A stretch of DNA of 64,000 nt, from contig CM049310.1 in assembly GCA_026874595.1 (NCBI GenBank), forward strand, positions 37,899,558 to 37,963,557. Reading direction: 5' to 3'. The DNA is from Sipunculus nudus. Taxonomy: Eukaryota > Annelida > Sipuncula > Golfingiida > Sipunculidae. The translations under genes and the position numbers were made by a program. Shown in pieces: positions 37,597 to 48,409 of this stretch (its first letter is position 1; each line of letters starts with the position of its first letter). The notes beneath the pieces were generated by a model, which saw only the letters and a list, made by a program, of their open reading frames with translations, was not told the DNA's origin and did not search any database.

Positions 37597-37847
37597 GATA
37601 TTCGTCGTTAGGTCATGTGATGGGACATGGGAATGAACCGGATGCTCGCATACAAGAAACTTTCCGCTGTGTTCGCGATGATTACGTTGGCAAAATCGGA
37701 CAATTCCAGTATACGGACTATCTACAAGGTGTGGGTATTGGATCAAAGGAAAAGGACGGGTTTTTAACTCACTGGTATATTAAATCGGATTACAAACCAG
37801 ATGAAGTTGTAGCCCTGAGATCGAATATGATACAGATCGTCACCTGA
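37597..37847 (+). CDS. Unknown module B, part 2 (C-terminal exon with stop)
   Basis: Acceptor CTTCCAG, phase 1, stop TGA at 37,845-37,847. The peptide begins GYSSLGHVMGHGNEPDARIQ, contains ETFRCVRDDYVGKIGQFQ, and ends VALRSNMIQIVT. It aligns with exon 11 through the (G)Y.SL start, the RCVR(D/E)(D/E)(Y/F)V core and a GF(L/F)...Y tail. It has one Cys (RCV) where module A part 2 has four. No transmembrane or GPI-type tail is seen, so the product is probably released. Confidence 0.85.
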
Positions 37848-37984
37848 TCAATTCCAAATTTTATATATAAGATATCATGTATAATACACGTGATATACAG
37901 TATGTTACTTCATTACTAAATTGTAACCTGTTTAATTTCAGGGTTTCTTTTTTTTTGTGAGTTTAATATCCGGTTAACGTCAAA

Positions 37985-37990
37985 AATAAA
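37985..37990 (+). terminator. Candidate polyadenylation signal
   Basis: AATAAA 138 bases after the stop codon. A second AATAAA lies at 38,101-38,106. Either could end the discoidin/Link transcript. Confidence 0.45.
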
Positions 37991-38414
37991 TTTTCGATGA
38001 ATCATTTGCGAGTTTTGGGGTATTTTTTTATCTCTTGTGAGTCCATGTCCTCTTGTGTAGTAATTCTGTATTATAAAAATAATACTTGTCTGCTTTACGA
38101 AATAAAATATATGAAGTCGTAGCAACATATAATCGCTACACCACAGGTGAAGCACCAAGTCTTGTACGATGTTTGTATGGCTGTTACAGCTGATAAGCTT
38201 TGGTGAGCGATTCGAACGTATTCCAGTCCGATAGGAAAATGTATTGTTTCTATGAATACAAATCTTCAATTGAAAACGATATGCCTGCATAGAATCGATG
38301 AGCTGAATGATCGGCGATAAAGTCCAAACACTGCGACGGTCGAACTAATCTCTGATTCCGTGTCAACATACTCCATTATTGCGTAAAGCGTTCTGGCTAA
38401 GGAAGGGTACGGAG

Positions 38415-39870
38415 TATCGATCTGTTAAATAAGAGATAAGATAAATATAACAGCAGTTGAGAATTAATTAAAGTGGCCCAATCACCTATAAAGCATGTTT
38501 AGTTAACACGAGAAAAAGCTTCTTCCCTTTATAATAAATCTGTACCTGCCAAAATGTGTACTTGATTCCGTTTGATTACTTCTGTAAAAGAGTGTTAAAA
38601 ACAGTGGACCGGGCGCGACAGCAGGTGTCAACATAAACACAGTGCGTTGGGCCGTGTCCAGCGCGAAGCCACAACACGGGTCAATCAGGAGATGCCCTGA
38701 CTGACTTGGCCCAAAAATATAATACATGTTCCCGCTGGCTTAAACACCGCGTATTGCCCCTCTTAATCGGACCTCCAGTCACGCGACCTTGTTATAGTAA
38801 ACAGGCCCACGTGGACTCTGTTTATCAACACGAAGAGCCATAACAAGGTGTTAAACAGCCGCTCGGATAGTTCTACTGAGAAAAGTTTGTATAAAGCAAA
38901 AATGAACTTATAGTGTGAAAGAATAGGCATAATATTACTCCTGATAATGCCCCTTTAACATGCGAAGGTTGTAGTCAAACATTGCAATGTTTGGCAAGCG
39001 TCTCGAAATATATTCAACACGAAAAATTTTCAATTATTTAAACTGTAGGTATATTAACAAAGAATGCGTAAAATTTCTTACTTTTTCTTAATTGCCTTAT
39101 AATACTTATTACCTTGCTTTCAAATTATTTGTAGTCTCATTATAGCTATAGGTGATGATCACAGACAAAAAATACCTGGTTTTTTTTTTTTTGCTTTGTG
39201 TTACACAATGCCGAGTGCATTATTAAACACATTTTTTGATGACTTTAGAAATTAATCTTGAATAAAGTACCATCTTATAATCGTCAGCCCTATCCTGTTG
39301 CATTTGCATTCTTGCAAGCCAGGCACATTTATCTGGTTCCTGCAAAAAGAAAGAATGGATGGGTAACCAGTATATTCTTATTTGGTAAGACAATTAATTG
39401 ATTAATGTACCTCCAGGTTAGTTAGAGGACGCCTTTAACGAATGTGTATTTAAGCGTAACCACACCTTGTGAGGCCTAGTACTGTCCCTCATGTCCATAT
39501 GTATTGAAAATCCCAATAATAAAGTTTCCAAAACAAAATATAAACATAATCAAAATAGAATGCATATGTGTGCATTGGATTACAATGATGTATCAATATA
39601 ATTAATAAGTAACCTTGACAATTCCATGTGTATTGGTACCACTTGACAATTTGCGATTTAATTACAAAATGTATAACTCTGGAATAACTCACCGTGTTGC
39701 AACACGTTATATAAACTTACCCTTTAAAAGGAAAATTCCTCTATTGCTAGCCAGACAGATGTATCTTGTCACTACAAAGAGGAATGCATGTGTTTATTAT
39801 GGAAAGTCTGTGCTTGGTAATAATTAGTCAATTATATTACACCGAGTTATTAGAGAACACCTTCAGTTAT
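38415..39870 (+). repeat. Segmental repeat, copy 1
   Basis: Aligns in the same orientation with 60,637-61,560. Shared phrases in order: 'agcagttgagaattaattaa', 'ttactttttcttaattgcct', 'caaattatttgtagtctc', 'gctttgtgttacacaatg', 'ggtaccacttgacaattt', 'agatgtatcttgtcactac' and 'gtgcttggtaataattagtc'. Divergence is clear but moderate, and copy 1 carries extra sequence (about 38,480-38,930). No coding sequence was identified within either copy. Confidence 0.75.
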
Positions 39871-40217
39871 TGTAAAATCGGGGCAATCCCCCCCTCCCCC
39901 CGGGCACATCCAGGACTCCCCGTACTCTCGGAATTGCACCAAGTCTGATACTTATTAACTTTTCAAAAGCACTTTCACGAAACTCCTGTCACTGATATCC
40001 ACAGACTTGGGACTTATTTCTACATTTCATTATGTTTAATCCTGTTTCATCCTAATAAATATATTTTTTTTCATTTTGTGCAACTGATATTTCTAATTGG
40101 AATAAAAACATTACTCTGCTGTGTGGAATCATTATGAATTATGGTTTTTTATACACAATCACTCACAGACACATTTATACATTTATATGCATCAAATTTC
40201 CTTTGCTATATATTTTC

Positions 40218-40266
40218 AGTGGCGGATTCAGAGCGGGCGTGCGCCCCCCCCCCCCCCCCCCCCCCA
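40218..40266. repeat. Possible DNA-transposon terminus followed by poly-C
   Basis: CAGTGGCGGATTCAGAGCGG is typical of the start of some hAT-like elements as I remember them; the matching other end was not found, so this is only a suggestion. A poly-C run of about 20 follows. Confidence 0.3.
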
Positions 40267-40269
40267 AAA

Positions 40270-41424
40270 AAGATGAGCTACAATATATTTCATTTTATTT
40301 ATTTACCCAATTTTCGTGATTCTTTTTCATATTTTAGATTTTTTTTATTAATGAGCAATCATATTTTATTTAAGTTATCCATAGTGTATAACTTTCAAAC
40401 GCATCATTTGAGGACATTTATGAACAGAGCGGCAGGCCCTGGTTGGGGTCACCGTGAACATTCTCACGATTTCTCTGCTGATCCCGGTACTCGAATTCAC
40501 GATCTTTGCTTTCCGAAGTCCTGTCGAGACCAAGGGTATAATTATAAAACGTTCCCACATGGTAGAGTACTATCACATGGATGTATTGAATTTATGTAAT
40601 GTTATCAATGCAAATTATGTTACCTTCTCTCGTTTTAATATCTTTGTAAGCTCTGAATTAGATTACTACCAAAATTAATGTGCTTTGGCCGTTAAGTGTT
40701 GTATTAAATTTAGCTGAGCGTCATGGCCAGTGGCTCACCTGTTCCGATTCCCAACATTGGAATGTAGCAAATAACTAAACAGTAAACTCCATCCTGAACA
40801 GATTTTTTTCTTGATCTAAACTTAATGCTGCCCGGTCTCCAATTGGAATGTAACCGAACATACCGGTGGGATATTACCTCTTCCTTCGTTCACACTACAG
40901 GGAAGAATATGAAACTGCTTTTAGGATTTTGAAGAAAAATCAAGCACACACAGCTGGCAGTCTAATCTGAGGAGGAGATATAATAAGTCAAAATATTAAT
41001 GTGTCGTATTATGTTTGTACATTATTCATGAGGAAACATGTTTGTATGAATTCAGGGATGTTGAAATTTTTGCTCTGTTCTTTTCTCATTTGATCAGATA
41101 TACGTACACATGCTTAATTTAATTAAAGTATTAGACAGTATGTAATACATTCTTTTGAATGTTGCAAGCTGATTTGCATGTGATACATTTTTATGAATGC
41201 ACAAAATGGACACTGATCAGTTCTTAGTGTCATGAGACTGAGGCTTGGCAGGGTACGAATCGGTCGGTATCACTGTTCGAATGAAAACAATAGAAAACCG
41301 GTTCTCGACTGGAAATCAATATGCAACCAAGGCAACCCAGGCAATTCTTAACTGCAAGGCAGTTCATGACTTGATATTATACGATAATATTATGATCGTC
41401 GTATTTTCGGAGCCAATACATGTA
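40270..41424. other. Gene-free stretch
   Basis: AT-rich, with a solo 3' terminus of the AGCTGAGCGTCATGG repeat family at about 40,711-40,745. No gene supported. Confidence 0.5.
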
Positions 41425-41870
41425 TATTAATCAATATCACAAAAGCCGATGCTATATTTCATACTTATATTTTAACAGCATTGGAAACAAACGTAAGAAG
41501 ATTTAGCTTTTAATCGAATCACAGATGCGCATCTGCAAATAAATTAATTATGCTGTGAAGGTAAGAATAATCACTTCCGAACGTGTTATAAGTGACGAGC
41601 AGGAACTGGATTTAGCTTTCTCAATCGGGTGCATAAAACGGACCATCGCTTATTTATATTCCACAAAATTAGGGCATGAATTATATCAGAATTATATGAG
41701 ATCCATCACAGGCAAATGATGATAAACTGGTGGAGGTTACATTGGGCAAAAATGTGGTTCCACACAATCTTTGATTTATACACACTCAAAGTATAGCATG
41801 GTTACAATATTATGCATTACAGCCTGAGTAATGGGAAAGAGGATTACTCTGGTTAATATGGTAAAAATGT

Positions 41871-41942
41871 GGTCACACTGGGGTTCCTACCCATGACCTT
41901 TCGCGCATGAGGCGAACGTGATAGCCACTGCACTATGAAACC
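41871..41942 (-). pseudogene. tRNA-Val-like sequence, copy 1 (degenerate)
   Basis: On the minus strand it reads GGTTTCA-TA-GTGCAGTGGCTATCAC-G-TTCGC-CTCATGC-GCGAA, which follows tRNA-Val (CAC) except that the anticodon is CAT. The acceptor stem pairs 6 of 7 with one wobble; the T stem has one mismatch and the T loop TAGGAAC has lost the TTCGA B-box core. It is probably not transcribed or charged normally. Confidence 0.65.
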
Positions 41943-42399
41943 GCTCGATAACGAACTTCCCTCATTCTGAAGGATCATCTGCTAACCCGTTCTTGCGGGA
42001 GCAGTCGAATATTGGAGAGGAGTAAACTCCTCTTTGAATTAGAATCCTACCAGTCCATAAAAAAAACAAAAGAAATATTAATACGATTAAAGTTCACACA
42101 AACCCTAACTGGGAGCATATTCTTCCTCAAATATCAACGATATAGGATTATTCAAGATCAAGTCAAAGTGTCGTATGTATATTGCAGATCATGGTCAAAC
42201 GTAGTAGGAGAAAAAGTTTATATCAAGAAAAAAAGAAACCGGAAAATTCTTCAAAAATTATAAGTATTATCAATGAAATGCCTGAATTAAGATTCCCTTC
42301 AAATTTTAACATGCTTAAATGATGAACTTTATTAGAAATGATCGTAAAACATTTTTTTTAATTTGATGTCATAGACCCATACGATAGACCTGATAAGTT

Positions 42400-42475
42400 G
42401 GCTCGTTGCATGGTCTAGGGGTATGATTGTCGCTTCGGGTGCCAGAGGTGCCGGGTTCAATTGCCGGACGAGCCC
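42400..42475 (+). pseudogene. tRNA-Pro-like sequence, copy 1 (CGG), with insertion
   Basis: The sequence starts GGCTCGTTGCATGGTCTAGG and ends CGGACGAGCC. Compared with the intact copy at 43,981 it has a 4-base insertion between the acceptor and D stems (GCAT) and a weakened anticodon stem (GTCGC/GCCAG). The acceptor stem pairs perfectly. Pseudogene is likely. Confidence 0.7.
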
Positions 42476-42886
42476 CATGTTTTGGAGCCATCCTTTAATT
42501 AACGACACACATGACTGTAGCCCGTTCACTTTCGCAATTTGGGGTTCATTAAAAGGCTTTCCTTTCACAGTTATCGCACAAACAAATACTTTCTTTTCAG
42601 TACTTGAGAATTATGCGTAAAAACATGTAGCTTTTAACCGAATCACAGGTGTGTATCCGACATGAATAAATATTACCGCGAAGGTAAAACATTTCACTCT
42701 TGCACCGCTTTTCATTGCTGTTCAGAAACTGAATACATCTAATTGATCGTAGTATTTAAATCGACAATGTTAAATTTATACACACTCAAACTATAGAATG
42801 TTAAAATAATATCATCTTCCGCCTGTGACATGTGAAACATTGATTTTCTGGAAGAGGTTAATAGGCTAAAAATTTCGGTTAACGCG

Positions 42887-42952
42887 CTGATTCGAAAGCA
42901 GGACCCAGCGCGTGTGAGGTCAACGTGATTGCGATTAGACTACGATTCCGGT
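42887..42952 (-). pseudogene. tRNA-Val-derived remnant, strongly diverged
   Basis: The minus strand keeps AATCACGTTGACCTCACACG and a T-arm-like TTTCGAATC, but acceptor and D stems no longer pair. It is read as a decayed member of the same Val-like set, placed where the repeating order predicts it. Confidence 0.5.
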
Positions 42953-43520
42953 GGGAATTTTACCTCGGTTCTTCTAAATCATAGGAATAATATGCCAAAT
43001 CATTTCTCGAGAACAGATTAAGACTTCGGAGGGGTAAGCTCCTCTTTGGGTTGTTGTCTGATCAGTCCATAAATAAAATGAATTAAAAATACGATAAAAT
43101 ATCAGACGATCCCTACCTAGAATATTCTTTTTCAGAAAATAACAAAGACAATGTAAGTTGAACCAAATTCAGATAAAGTATTATATTTATATTTATCAAT
43201 GTCACATAAGCCGGTGTTATATTTTTACTTATTTTTTATCAGTATTGGAATCAAACGCAAGAAGCTGTAGCATTTTATCGTATCACAGATGCCGAGCTGC
43301 AAATCAATTAATTATGCTGTGATGATAAGAATAATCACTTCTGACCATGCTTCAAGTAACGAACAGGAACTGAATTTAGCTTGGTCATTCGGATGCATAA
43401 AACGAATAATCGCTTATTTATATTCCACAAAATCAGGGCATGAATTATATCAGAATTATATGAGATCCATCACAGGCAAATTTTGATAAACTGGTGGAGG
43501 TTACATTGGGCAAAAATGTG

Positions 43521-43581
43521 GTTACACACAGGACCTTTCGCGTGTGAGGCGAACGTGACAGCCACTATACTCAACGAAACC
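43521..43581 (-). pseudogene. tRNA-Val-like sequence lacking the T arm (anticodon CAC)
   Basis: The minus strand keeps GTCACGTTCGCCTCACACGC with the proper CAC anticodon stem-loop TTCGC-CTCACAC-GCGAA. About 15 bases including the T stem-loop are deleted, so it cannot form a cloverleaf. Confidence 0.65.
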
Positions 43582-43980
43582 GCTCTATAACGTGCCTAAT
43601 TTATTCTGAAGCTTAACGATAATGTACCTAATCATTTGTTGCAACATCATCTGCAGACCCGAGTGGGGGTAATTCCTTGCTCACTTAAGAATCCGAAAAG
43701 TCAATACATATTTGATGTTCATTATAAATACAATTACAATCCCGTTTATATTCTTGTTTAAATATCAACTATTTAGGTTGTAGCCAAGACAAAAAAATAC
43801 ATATGTTAACGTCACCCCTTGTAAACAGTTAAAGGAGGACACCCAAAAATATTTACAATTAAAATGGGCAATGGAAATGTGAGATCCGGATTCAGGAAAA
43901 TCTAAAATGTTAATATTCATATATAACGAACAAAAACGGAACACAAGTCTGTTCGAATTTGGCTTTGACAAAATTACATT

Positions 43981-44052
43981 GGCTCGTTGGTCTAGGGGTA
44001 TGATTCTCGCTTCGGGTGCGAGAGGTCCCGGGTTCAATTACCGGACGAGCCC
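43981..44052 (+). tRNA. tRNA-Pro (CGG)
   Basis: A full 72-base cloverleaf: acceptor GGCTCGT/ACGAGCC fully paired with discriminator C, D arm with GGTCTAGGGGTAT, anticodon stem CTCGC/GCGAG with loop TTCGGGT (anticodon CGG), and T arm CCGGG-TTCAATT-ACCGG with one mismatch. The A and B box promoters are intact or nearly so. It differs from the animal consensus as I know it only in the T arm. It decodes CCG proline codons. A tRNA-scanning model score would settle whether the T-arm change matters. Confidence 0.8.
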
Positions 44053-44473
44053 GGAATTTTGAGCCATATCCTTTGATTGTCGCTCTGTCATTGACCCGAG
44101 AATTTCTTCTTGTCTGGGGCCACGGTAAATTTAGGTTTTTCATCAAACCTTGCTCCATCTTTCCTGTTAACGTTCTTACAAACATTTTGTAAGGAATTTC
44201 TCCAAATCAAATGACGGGTTGCCACAGGTCAAACTAATACTTTACCAGTATTACAGAATATAAAATGATGTAGCTTTTCACCGAATCACGTGCTTACCTT
44301 CAAATACAGTTTTAATTGCTGTTGAGAAACTGCATACATCTTGTTGATCCTAACATTGAAAATCGACAATCTTTGATTTTATACACACTCAAAGTATAGC
44401 ATGGTTACAATATTATGTACTACAGCCTGAGTCATGGGAAAGAGGATTACTCTGGTTAATATGGTAAAAATGT

Positions 44474-44545
44474 GGTCACACTGGGGTTCCTACCCAGGAC
44501 CTTTCGCGCATGAGGCGAACGTGATAGCCACTGCACTACGAAACC
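44474..44545 (-). pseudogene. tRNA-Val-like sequence, copy with repaired-looking T stem (anticodon CAT)
   Basis: Nearly identical to the copy at 41,871 but with a perfect T stem CTGGG/CCCAG around the loop TAGGAAC. The anticodon stem TTCGC/GCGAA holds the loop CTCATGC, so the anticodon reads CAT. The missing B-box core argues for a pseudogene despite good folding. Confidence 0.6.
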
Positions 44546-45000
44546 GCTCGATAACGAACTTCCCTCATTCTGAAGGATCATCTGCTAACCCGTTCTTTCG
44601 GGAGCAGTCGAATATTGGAGACGGGTCAACTCCTCTTTGATTTAGAATCCTACCAGTCCATAAATAAAACAAAAGAAATATTAATACGATTAAAGTTCAC
44701 ACAAACCCTAACTGGGAGCATATTCTTCCTCAAATATCAACGATATAGGATTATTCAAGATCAAGTCAAAGTATCGTATGTATATTGCAGATCATGGTCA
44801 AACGTGATAGGAGAAAAAGTTTATATCAAGAAAAAAGAAACCGGATAATTCTTCAAAAATTATAAGTTATATCAATGAAATGCCTGAATTAAGATTCCCT
44901 TATAATTTTAACATGCTTAAATGATGAACTTTATTGGAACTGATCGTACAACATTATTTTAATTAGATATCATAGACCCATGAAATGGACCTGATAAGTT

Positions 45001-45076
45001 GGCTCGTTGCATGGTCTAGGGGTATGACTGTCGCTTTGGGTGCCAGAGGTGCCGGGTTGAATTGCCGGACGAGCCC
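45001..45076 (+). pseudogene. tRNA-Pro-like sequence, copy 3 (anticodon TGG), with insertion
   Basis: Carries the same 4-base insertion as copy 1, the loop TTTGGGT (anticodon TGG) and GGTTGAATT in place of the GGTTCAATT B-box. It arose with the 1.03-kb duplication and then changed in the anticodon. Confidence 0.65.
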
Positions 45077-45415
45077 CATGTTTTGGAGCCATCCTTTAAT
45101 TAACGACACACATGACTTTAGCCCGTTCACTTTCGCAATTTTTGGTTCATTTAAAAGGCCATTGTCTACCTTTTCTTTCACAGTTATCGCACAAAAAAAT
45201 ACTTTCTTTTCAGTACTTGAGAATCATGAGTAAAAACATTTTAACCGAATCACAGGTGCGTATTCGACATGAATAAATATTACCGCGAAGGTAAAAAAAT
45301 TCACTCTTTTCACCGCTTTTGATTGCTGTTCAGAAACTGAATACATCTAATTGATCGTAGTATTTAAATCGACAATGTTAAATTTATACACACTAAAACT
45401 TTAACGTTATTGTAA

Positions 45416-46564
45416 TTGAAATATATTTAAGAAATGAGACGAATAAGTAAAACATCGATACCCGTTGAAGACCATCATGTGTACAAAGTATATTTCTATA
45501 ATCTTTCAGAGCGAGGAGCGGCAAGCATTTAGCTAGCGTTACGGTTAATGAAAACTACACTACCTCTTCTAAGTAATTGCCCTTTGGACGGGTCTTTTGT
45601 CGGCCTTTGTGTTGTTAGTGGGCCTTCTGAATAAAGAGAGAGAGAAAAAAAAAATATAACAAAACAGAATAAATTACAGGATATCGAAATGTTTTAGATA
45701 CTTTATCGAGAGTATCAGAAACTTATTTTTTTAATAATGTTAGGTTTTCCACAGAGAGGCAAGATTCTAATCCCACGGTTTGGTTTCTGTTGGGACTTGT
45801 TTTTATCACTGCTTGATTTCTATAGTGAAATAACAAGTATTAATTAATATATCACCTTTTACATTATTTCTGTTTTATCAACATTTAAATTTTTAGATAT
45901 AGATTCCGAGTCGATTATTCTATCTGAATGAGACACCGGTAGACATATAAATGGAATGCGAATCTTAATATAGTAACAATCAGTGGTGTGTCAATTAATC
46001 GATAATAGCAATGATTAGTCTTTTTCTTTCATAATTGATCAAAACTATTAATTTTTGCATAATGGATCATAAACCATGATGTATAGGCACATCCAAAAAA
46101 GTCCTATTATCCTGATAACCATATAAATTCTGTCAAAGATATAAGAAAGACGGGGCACTTAAAAGCAAACAGCATTAAAGTTTATCCTTGTGCAATGAAA
46201 AAGTATCAACAACCTCTCCTTGAGATTGACCTTTCATCGTGGTGTACAAGTAAAACTGAATTTACTGAGTCAGTACATTAAGTCTGATTCTAGACAGTAT
46301 AGTTCACCGTTATGTAGATAGTACATAAAATATCGATCATCGGTCGTGTTTTAAATTTCAATCATCGAACATGCTTTATCAACAGATTCCTATAATTAGT
46401 AACAGTTATACCATATAATTGCAACTTCAGGTGGAAGGTTTAAAAATGAGAAAAATAAAGAATAAAATTCTTGGCGTCATACACACCTGTCCACACGCGA
46501 GAAAATGTTCCCTTTGCAACAGTTGTGTTCAATTATGCGTAATTGCTTGTTTTTTTCTCACAAA
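45416..46564. other. Intergenic, 3' flank of the minus-strand secreted-protein gene
   Basis: AT-rich, no reading frame supported. At 45,585-45,655 'gggccttctgaataaagaga' followed by GA and A runs looks like the tail of a retroposed sequence. Confidence 0.5.
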
Positions 46565-46765
46565 CTAAATGTAACACTTGTAACCATCACGGTATGGGAT
46601 ACATTCGTGTATATACAAAAGGAAATCGCCCGAAACACCTGATATAAGCTTCCCAGTCAAAGTATCGAAGGTGAACTCCGCTACAGCGCCCTCTAGCGTC
46701 ACAGCGACTACTCGCACATGTTTGTTATAAACGCCCGATTTTGAAGACAACTCGGTGTTAGTGAC
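46565..46765 (-). CDS. Small secreted protein, exon 4 (C-terminus)
   Basis: On the minus strand the acceptor is CTCTTGCAG and the exon runs to TAG at 46,565. It encodes VTNTELSSKSGVYNKHVRVV, then GAVAEFTFDTLTGKLISG, ending IHECIPYRDGYKCYI. The phase-0 start follows exactly from exon 3. The alternating hydrophobic pattern suggests beta strands. Confidence 0.75.
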   Translation of the reverse strand, partial: VTNTELSSKSGVYNKHVRVVAVTLEGAVAEFTFDTLTGKLISGVSGDFLLYIHECIPYRDGYKCYI

Positions 46766-47454
46766 CTGCAAGAGTATGACACGTGGTTTAACAACACAGT
46801 TTTATGAGTATTGTATCAGTAGCCATAACATATATATGACCTCACATCAGTTGCTACCATGATGCGAAAGCTAAGGAAACTAAGAAAATTTTCTCCGGAA
46901 TGGTGTATTGAAAGTGTTTAAAATATGAGAACAAAATGGAACCAAACACTTTTCCTATAAGCCAACCTTCACTGAAGATTTTATATCAGTGGTAGAGTAT
47001 GTGCAAAATTAATTTAAAAAAAAAAAACAACTGACCAGTGAAGTTCAAGATTAACTGTGGTATTTGTGATAGTATTAATTTGGTAATATTTGCATAACAG
47101 TGTACATGACAGGTTTTGGTACCCAAGTGATGAATAAGTTCTAAGAGACTGCTGTTATGAAAATACGTTAATTTTAGAACTAATTAATGGCTGATGCAAT
47201 TTTTTTAAAGCGCTATCTTAATACACTTAAAGAAAACGCACCCAGAGACAGCAAAGCCTCGCCAACATCCTTAGCCACAAAATATGGAATTCCGGGATGT
47301 TAATAGGACCCAGGTAGAATTATTAAATGTTATACTGTACTTTGAAAGTTAATTTAAATTGACCTTATAAACAGAGTGCATCTGAACCTTGTAAATCATG
47401 GAAATCCAGCTTGGCAACATGCAAGCATATCTCAGGTTTGAGTGTGTTTCATTG

Positions 47455-47805
47455 AAGTTCTTGGACGAGTTTCAAAATCGGTGACCTTGACCAGGATCTT
47501 CAAGGTCAAATAAGCCGAATTATAGTTAATGTCTTGGAAACACTTATGAAGTATTGCGTATTTTCCCCTTAGAATCGACAAAAAAGTTGTTTCCAATGAG
47601 TTCTCGGAGTAGTATGGCTACTGGTGACCTTGACCTTGATCTTCAAAGTCAAAACTGCGCAATTCTAGGATGATTGTGACCCCATAACTTTGGAAGTACT
47701 GATATTTTTTTCTTCAAATTTGACACACCAGTTCTTTCTGCTTAAATCTCAGGGGTTTTTAAACCGGTTACCTCGACCTTGACCTTCAAGGTCAAATTTC
47801 CTGAA
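47455..47805 (+). repeat. AAGGTCAAGGTCA-type tandem repeat in intron 3
   Basis: Three diverged units of about 140 bp each contain 'gaccttgacc' and 'cttcaaggtcaaat'. Related phrases occur near 5,480 and 6,455. Non-coding. Confidence 0.7.
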
Positions 47806-47981
47806 ATCTAGAATCATTGTTTTGAGAAAATGCATATACCTGCATTTGCGCAGCAAAAAAATAGCCATTCTAGTTTCAATCATTTTCACTGTAAGCGTTT
47901 ATAGCACACATATGTCTACGCCCGCATTGTCACCAAGACACACACAGACACGTTTCGTTGAACCAAGACTGACAAACATAC

Positions 47982-48139
47982 ATCATCAAATGAAGTCCAT
48001 TCTTTTGTTCCGGGTTCTCTGACCATCACGCTTGATTGGGTAGCACCGGAACGAGGCTGTGGGGCTGCCCATTTCAGTACGCCTTTCATAGGATCAAATG
48101 TCACATCATCTTGGAAGATGTGCGTGTGGTAGTTGTTTT
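47982..48139 (-). CDS. Small secreted protein, exon 3
   Basis: 158 nt; acceptor GTGTTTCAG, donor GAT|GTATGT. The peptide starts ENNYHTHIFQDDVTFDPMKG, continues VLKWAAPQPRSGATQSSVMV and ends KEWTSFDD. Phase 1 start and phase 0 end agree with both neighbours. Confidence 0.8.
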
Positions 48140-48357
48140 CTGAAACACACATTGATCAACCATGGTGAAATTAATTCATATCCACAATAATCTATTTTAT
48201 TGACATATCACAGAACTTTAAATTAAATTACTTGAAAACTGGATAACATTATGAATAATAAATATCATTAACTTGCATTATTAAATGATAAACACGTTAT
48301 ATTTCAAAATCAATCTGCGTGTTAAAAATAATATCTTTATATTTTGATTTTTTTTAC

Positions 48358-48409
48358 CTTTCGCTGGCGTGGACTTGAAATATGAACAAGCCGACTGGCA
48401 GCCTGGAAT
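48358..48409 (-). CDS. Small secreted protein, exon 2
   Basis: 52 nt; acceptor TTTCTTCCAG, donor AAAG|GTAAAA. It encodes IPGCQSACSYFKSTPAK. Two cysteines four residues apart. Frame and phase match the exons on both sides. Confidence 0.75.

Larger units (their letters stand above)
8065..37847 (+). other. Gene model: discoidin / double Link / duplicated unknown module protein (14 exons, 5' incomplete)
   Basis: Fourteen exons join in one consistent frame to give 2,145 nt and a TGA stop at 37,845. The visible protein has 714 residues: F5/8 type C domain (about 1-147), two microexon linkers (148-164), Link-type domain 1 (165-255), Link-type domain 2 (256-346), microexon linker (347-355), unknown module A (356-538), microexon linker (539-547), unknown module B (548-714). 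All introns after exon 3 are phase 1. Discoidin domains bind phospholipid, glycans or collagen in known proteins; Link domains bind hyaluronan or related glycans. An extracellular matrix or surface role is therefore inferred. The N-terminus with signal peptide is not visible. A transcript could skip microexons or add exons I missed in the 8.3-kb intron. Confidence 0.8.
41425..45415. repeat. Tandem tRNA-bearing repeat cluster
   Basis: Three incomplete units repeat the order: block Y, tRNA-Val-like (-), tRNA-Pro-like (+), block Z. Block Y is at about 41,425-41,760 and 43,185-43,510. A segment of about 1.03 kb (41,766-42,796) recurs nearly identically at 44,369-45,410, including both tRNA-like genes. 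Block Z ('accgaatcacaggtg', 'gaaactgaatacatct') is at about 42,610, 44,270 and 45,240. The cluster therefore grew by repeated segmental duplication of a unit carrying two tRNA-derived sequences. Confidence 0.8.

Noticed and set aside
40141-40599. 152-codon frame after a poly-C run
   Set aside because: It crosses the poly-C tract, where length is unreliable, and shows no domain or splice support.
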